Assembly: GCA_944388075.1 (NCBI GenBank)
Contig: CALXHI010000040.1
Location: 1-45,374 of the forward strand
From: an uncultured Clostridia bacterium
Lineage (GTDB): Bacteria > Bacillota > Clostridia > Oscillospirales > Ruminococcaceae
Length of the DNA stretch: 45,374 nt
Direction of reading: 5' to 3'
Positions 43,197 through 45,374 of this stretch are shown here, in pieces. The notes under the pieces are model-generated. The model saw only the letters and a program-made list of their open reading frames with translations. It was not told where the DNA came from and searched no databases. The number at the start of each line of letters is the position of its first letter. Position 1 is the first letter of the stretch. Position numbers and translations under genes: made by a program.

Positions 43197-44909
43197 TTAT
43201 GCGTTCATCAATTCGGCAACCTTCGCCTGAATCCATATAGCCGCCTCGGCAATCGGTACATTCTCACGGAACGACTTGTCACGGGCAGCAATCTCAATAC
43301 AGCCGGCAGCAATCGTTTTTGGGCTGACAATCGCACGTACCGGAATCCCAAACAAATCGGCATCCGCAAACATCACGCCCGGTCGAATGTCACGGTCATC
43401 ATACAACACCTCAATACCCATCGCCTGCAAATCGGCATAGAGCGTATCGGCAGCTGCCTGCACCTCCGGATTGTCCACACGCAGATTGCAGACCTCAACC
43501 TGCCACGGTGCAATTGCCATCGGCCAAATCGGACCGTAATCGTCATGGCTTTCCTGACAAATCGAAGCGCAAAGCCGTCCGACACCAATGCCGTAGCAAC
43601 CCATGATCGGGTACTGCCGCTCGCCGTTTTCGTCCAAGTAGGTCATTTCCATGGCTTTCGTATACTTCGTGCCGAGCTGGAAGATGTTACCGATTTCAAT
43701 GCCCTTTTCAATGCGAATATGGGGCTTGCCGCAGTTCGGGCAGATTGCACCTGCAAAGGTCTTTGCCACATCGACAAATGCCACATCTCCCACGTCTCGC
43801 AGCAGGTTCATGCCGGTCATGTGCACATCCACACGGTTTGCGCCGCAGACCAGCGACGCAATGCCCTTCAGCGAGGCATCATAGACCACTGTCAGCTTGT
43901 CCGAAAGTCCCACAGGTCCAATAAAGCCGGCAACCAAACCGCTCTCGGCATCAATTTCCGTTGCCGGATAAATTTCCGCACCAATGACATTGCGCAGCTT
44001 GGTTTCGTTGATCTCCAAATCGCCACGCAAAAATGCCACAACATAGCTATCATCTGCATTCTTGCGGTATACAACCGCCTTGCACAGACGCTTGGCGTCG
44101 ATGTGCAGCAGCTTGGTCAATTCCTCGATGGTCTTGCAATTCGGGGTCGAGACTTCGGTCAGAAGGTCGACTTCGCCTGCCTCGTTCTCTACGCAGACCG
44201 CTGCCGCCTCCATATTCGCACGATAGCCGCAGTCGCAAATGGCAAGCGTATCCTCGCCAACTTCCGTCAGCAGCATAAACTCATGCGAAATGCTACCGCC
44301 CATCATGCCCGAATCCGACTGTACCGAAATGAAATTCTTGCAGCCGCAACGCTTGAAAATACGATTGTAGGCATCAAATGCCTGTGCATAATATTGCTCC
44401 AAATCCGCTTGCGAGGTGTGAAACGAGTAAGCGTCCTTCATTGTGAATTCCCGCACACGAATCAAGCCGCCTCTGGCTCTGGGCTCGTCACGGAATTTCG
44501 TCTGAATCTGGTAAATCATGAACGGGAAGTCCGAATAGGATTTTGCCGTATCTCTCGCCAAATGTACAGCCGCCTCTTCATGCGTCATGCCAAGCACGAC
44601 ATTGTTGCCCGATCGGTCACGGAATCTCGCCATCTCACTGCCGATGCTCGTATAACGCCCCGATTCCTCCCACAGGCTCGCCGGCATCACAACCGGGAAC
44701 ATAACCTCCTGTCCGTCAATCCCATCCATCTCTTCCCGGATAATCTGCTCGATTTTACGGGTAATGCGCTTGGTTGGCATGAACAGCGAATAGATGCCGT
44801 TTGCCATATATTTCATGTAACCGCCACGCATCATCAGCGCATGACTCGCAATCACGCAGTCCTTCGGCGACTCCTTAAAACGTTCTCCGAGCATTTTTGA
44901 TACTTTCAT
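43197..44909 (-). CDS. proS: Prolyl-tRNA synthetase (bacterial type with editing domain)
   Basis: This class II synthetase charges tRNA-Pro. From MKVSKMLGERFKESPKDCVI it has 570 residues. Motif 2 is in QIQTKFRDEPRARGGLIRVR, EFTMKDAYSFH follows, and motif 3 is GIGVGRLCASICQE. The INS editing domain between motifs 2 and 3 is present (~225-410), as in E. coli-type ProRS, with an anticodon-binding end (GIEVLYDDRDIRPGVMFADA). The chosen start has AAAGGACG; a longer frame to 44978 lacks a site. Confidence 0.97.
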   Translation of the reverse strand: MKVSKMLGERFKESPKDCVIASHALMMRGGYMKYMANGIYSLFMPTKRITRKIEQIIREEMDGIDGQEVMFPVVMPASLWEESGRYTSIGSEMARFRDRSGNNVVLGMTHEEAAVHLARDTAKSYSDFPFMIYQIQTKFRDEPRARGGLIRVREFTMKDAYSFHTSQADLEQYYAQAFDAYNRIFKRCGCKNFISVQSDSGMMGGSISHEFMLLTEVGEDTLAICDCGYRANMEAAAVCVENEAGEVDLLTEVSTPNCKTIEELTKLLHIDAKRLCKAVVYRKNADDSYVVAFLRGDLEINETKLRNVIGAEIYPATEIDAESGLVAGFIGPVGLSDKLTVVYDASLKGIASLVCGANRVDVHMTGMNLLRDVGDVAFVDVAKTFAGAICPNCGKPHIRIEKGIEIGNIFQLGTKYTKAMEMTYLDENGERQYPIMGCYGIGVGRLCASICQESHDDYGPIWPMAIAPWQVEVCNLRVDNPEVQAAADTLYADLQAMGIEVLYDDRDIRPGVMFADADLFGIPVRAIVSPKTIAAGCIEIAARDKSFRENVPIAEAAIWIQAKVAELMNA

Positions 44910-44968
44910 ATCCAAACCGTCCTTTGCTTCCGTTTTACATGCACGGGATGCCGTGCAGGTTACATTAT

Positions 44969-44997
44969 AGTGTACCATATTTCAAGAGAAATTGCAA
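44969..44997 (-). promoter_or_regulatory. Promoter of proS
   Basis: The minus strand has TTGCAA (44992-44997) and TACACT (44969-44974) with a 17-nt spacer; a weaker overlapping -10 (TATAAT) lies a few bases downstream. Confidence 0.7.
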
Positions 44998-45374
44998 GAC
45001 CATTACGCAAAAAAGCAAAAGCTGCTGTGAATTTTGTTGCCTTGACAGTTTATCGGTTTCCTTGCACCTTCATGTTGGAGCATCGTGAATTGGCACTCGT
45101 TTTCGTTCTGTAAATGGTGGGCAAGGCGATGCTTGCAGGTTTCACAACGTAGAGATGTTTGCGGTATTTACGGGACAAGACAACTAAGACCATCATTGCA
45201 ATTTCTTGCTGTATTTGTCTCCGTAAGCATAGTTCTGATTGCACAAAAATAAATAGTGTATCCTCAACAACCAGTCATTTTTAAAACGTCCCTATTTTCA
45301 ACATCAAAAAAGAAAAAGGACAAGACAAATTCAAAGAGGTGCAAAAGCATCGCCGCAAGGCGGTCGATGTTCAT
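44998..45374. other. Right-edge stretch without a recognised gene
   Basis: No reading frame here matches a family I know. A minus-strand frame open to the edge (45264-45374) begins with ATG exactly at the window end and reads MNIDRLAAMLLHLFEFVLS, then a Phe-rich piece and LKMTGC; it may be the tail of a gene beyond the window. CATCGCCGC and GCGG-T-CGATG (45349-45370) form a hairpin. The region may be the edge of an accessory or mobile segment. Confidence 0.3.

Noticed and set aside
1..45374. CRISPR arrays, tRNA or rRNA genes, prophage modules
   Set aside because: No regularly spaced repeats, cloverleaf-forming sequences other than tmRNA, or phage structural genes were seen on either strand.

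Overview
The window looks like chromosomal DNA of a fibre-degrading, Ruminococcus-type Firmicute. The evidence is type I dockerins on several secreted proteins (GH9 cellulase, NAGPA-type glycosidase, BspA-like leucine-rich-repeat protein), a CE2 esterase, a cellobiose 2-epimerase, meso-diaminopimelate dehydrogenase, and many sigma-A promoters with exact 17-nt spacers. I saw no tRNA, rRNA, CRISPR array or prophage. The only transposase is an IS200/IS605 fragment at the left edge.

Layout. 1-435: a TnpA 3' fragment abutting a fragment of a helix-turn-helix gene. 514-1456: smpB-ssrA (tmRNA) with promoter and terminator. 1477-2690: a small membrane protein and a frameshifted C39-like peptidase. 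2743-6594: a radical SAM-Nudix-winged-helix fusion, a nicotinamidase and an AEC transporter. 6663-9623: an LRR protein meeting rarA tail to tail. 9649-13488: a dockerin NAGPA glycosidase and a broken GH9-CBM3-dockerin cellulase. 13568-17627: secA followed by cellobiose 2-epimerase. 17673-21349: galK-murD-glycosyltransferase. 21461-22759: CE2 esterase. 22797-22976: a MITE-like element. 23005-27084: LysR-SGNH hydrolase-trmK-nif3-gtrA. 27095-28070: an unknown gene and a composite MITE-like region around a small membrane-protein gene. 28066-30019: a PBP-like-sensor/GGDEF protein. 30136-32489: amidase and penicillin-binding protein. 32529-33330: HU and a DUF6465-type protein. 33428-36806: ddh, and malic enzyme-TSCPD-ydcF. 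36850-38509: prfC. 38573-43132: hybrid histidine kinase and a divergent, frameshifted LRR-dockerin gene. 43197-44997: proS. 44998-45374: no gene recognised.

Three themes stand out. First, the radical SAM-Nudix-wHTH fusion sits just upstream of a nicotinamidase, behind a consensus promoter whose -10 box lies inside a 23-bp imperfect palindrome. This suggests a self-regulated NAD-linked module that I do not recognise as described. Second, genes for exported or membrane proteins carry single-base deletions (four loci) and three different nonsense codons (GH9), whereas the cytosolic housekeeping genes are intact. This argues for selective decay or phase variation, although sequencing error must be excluded. 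Third, a small repeat family with termini like TAAGGCRACACCGCACAAA recurs. At two loci its end coincides with a stop codon, and one pair of ends encloses a small gene.
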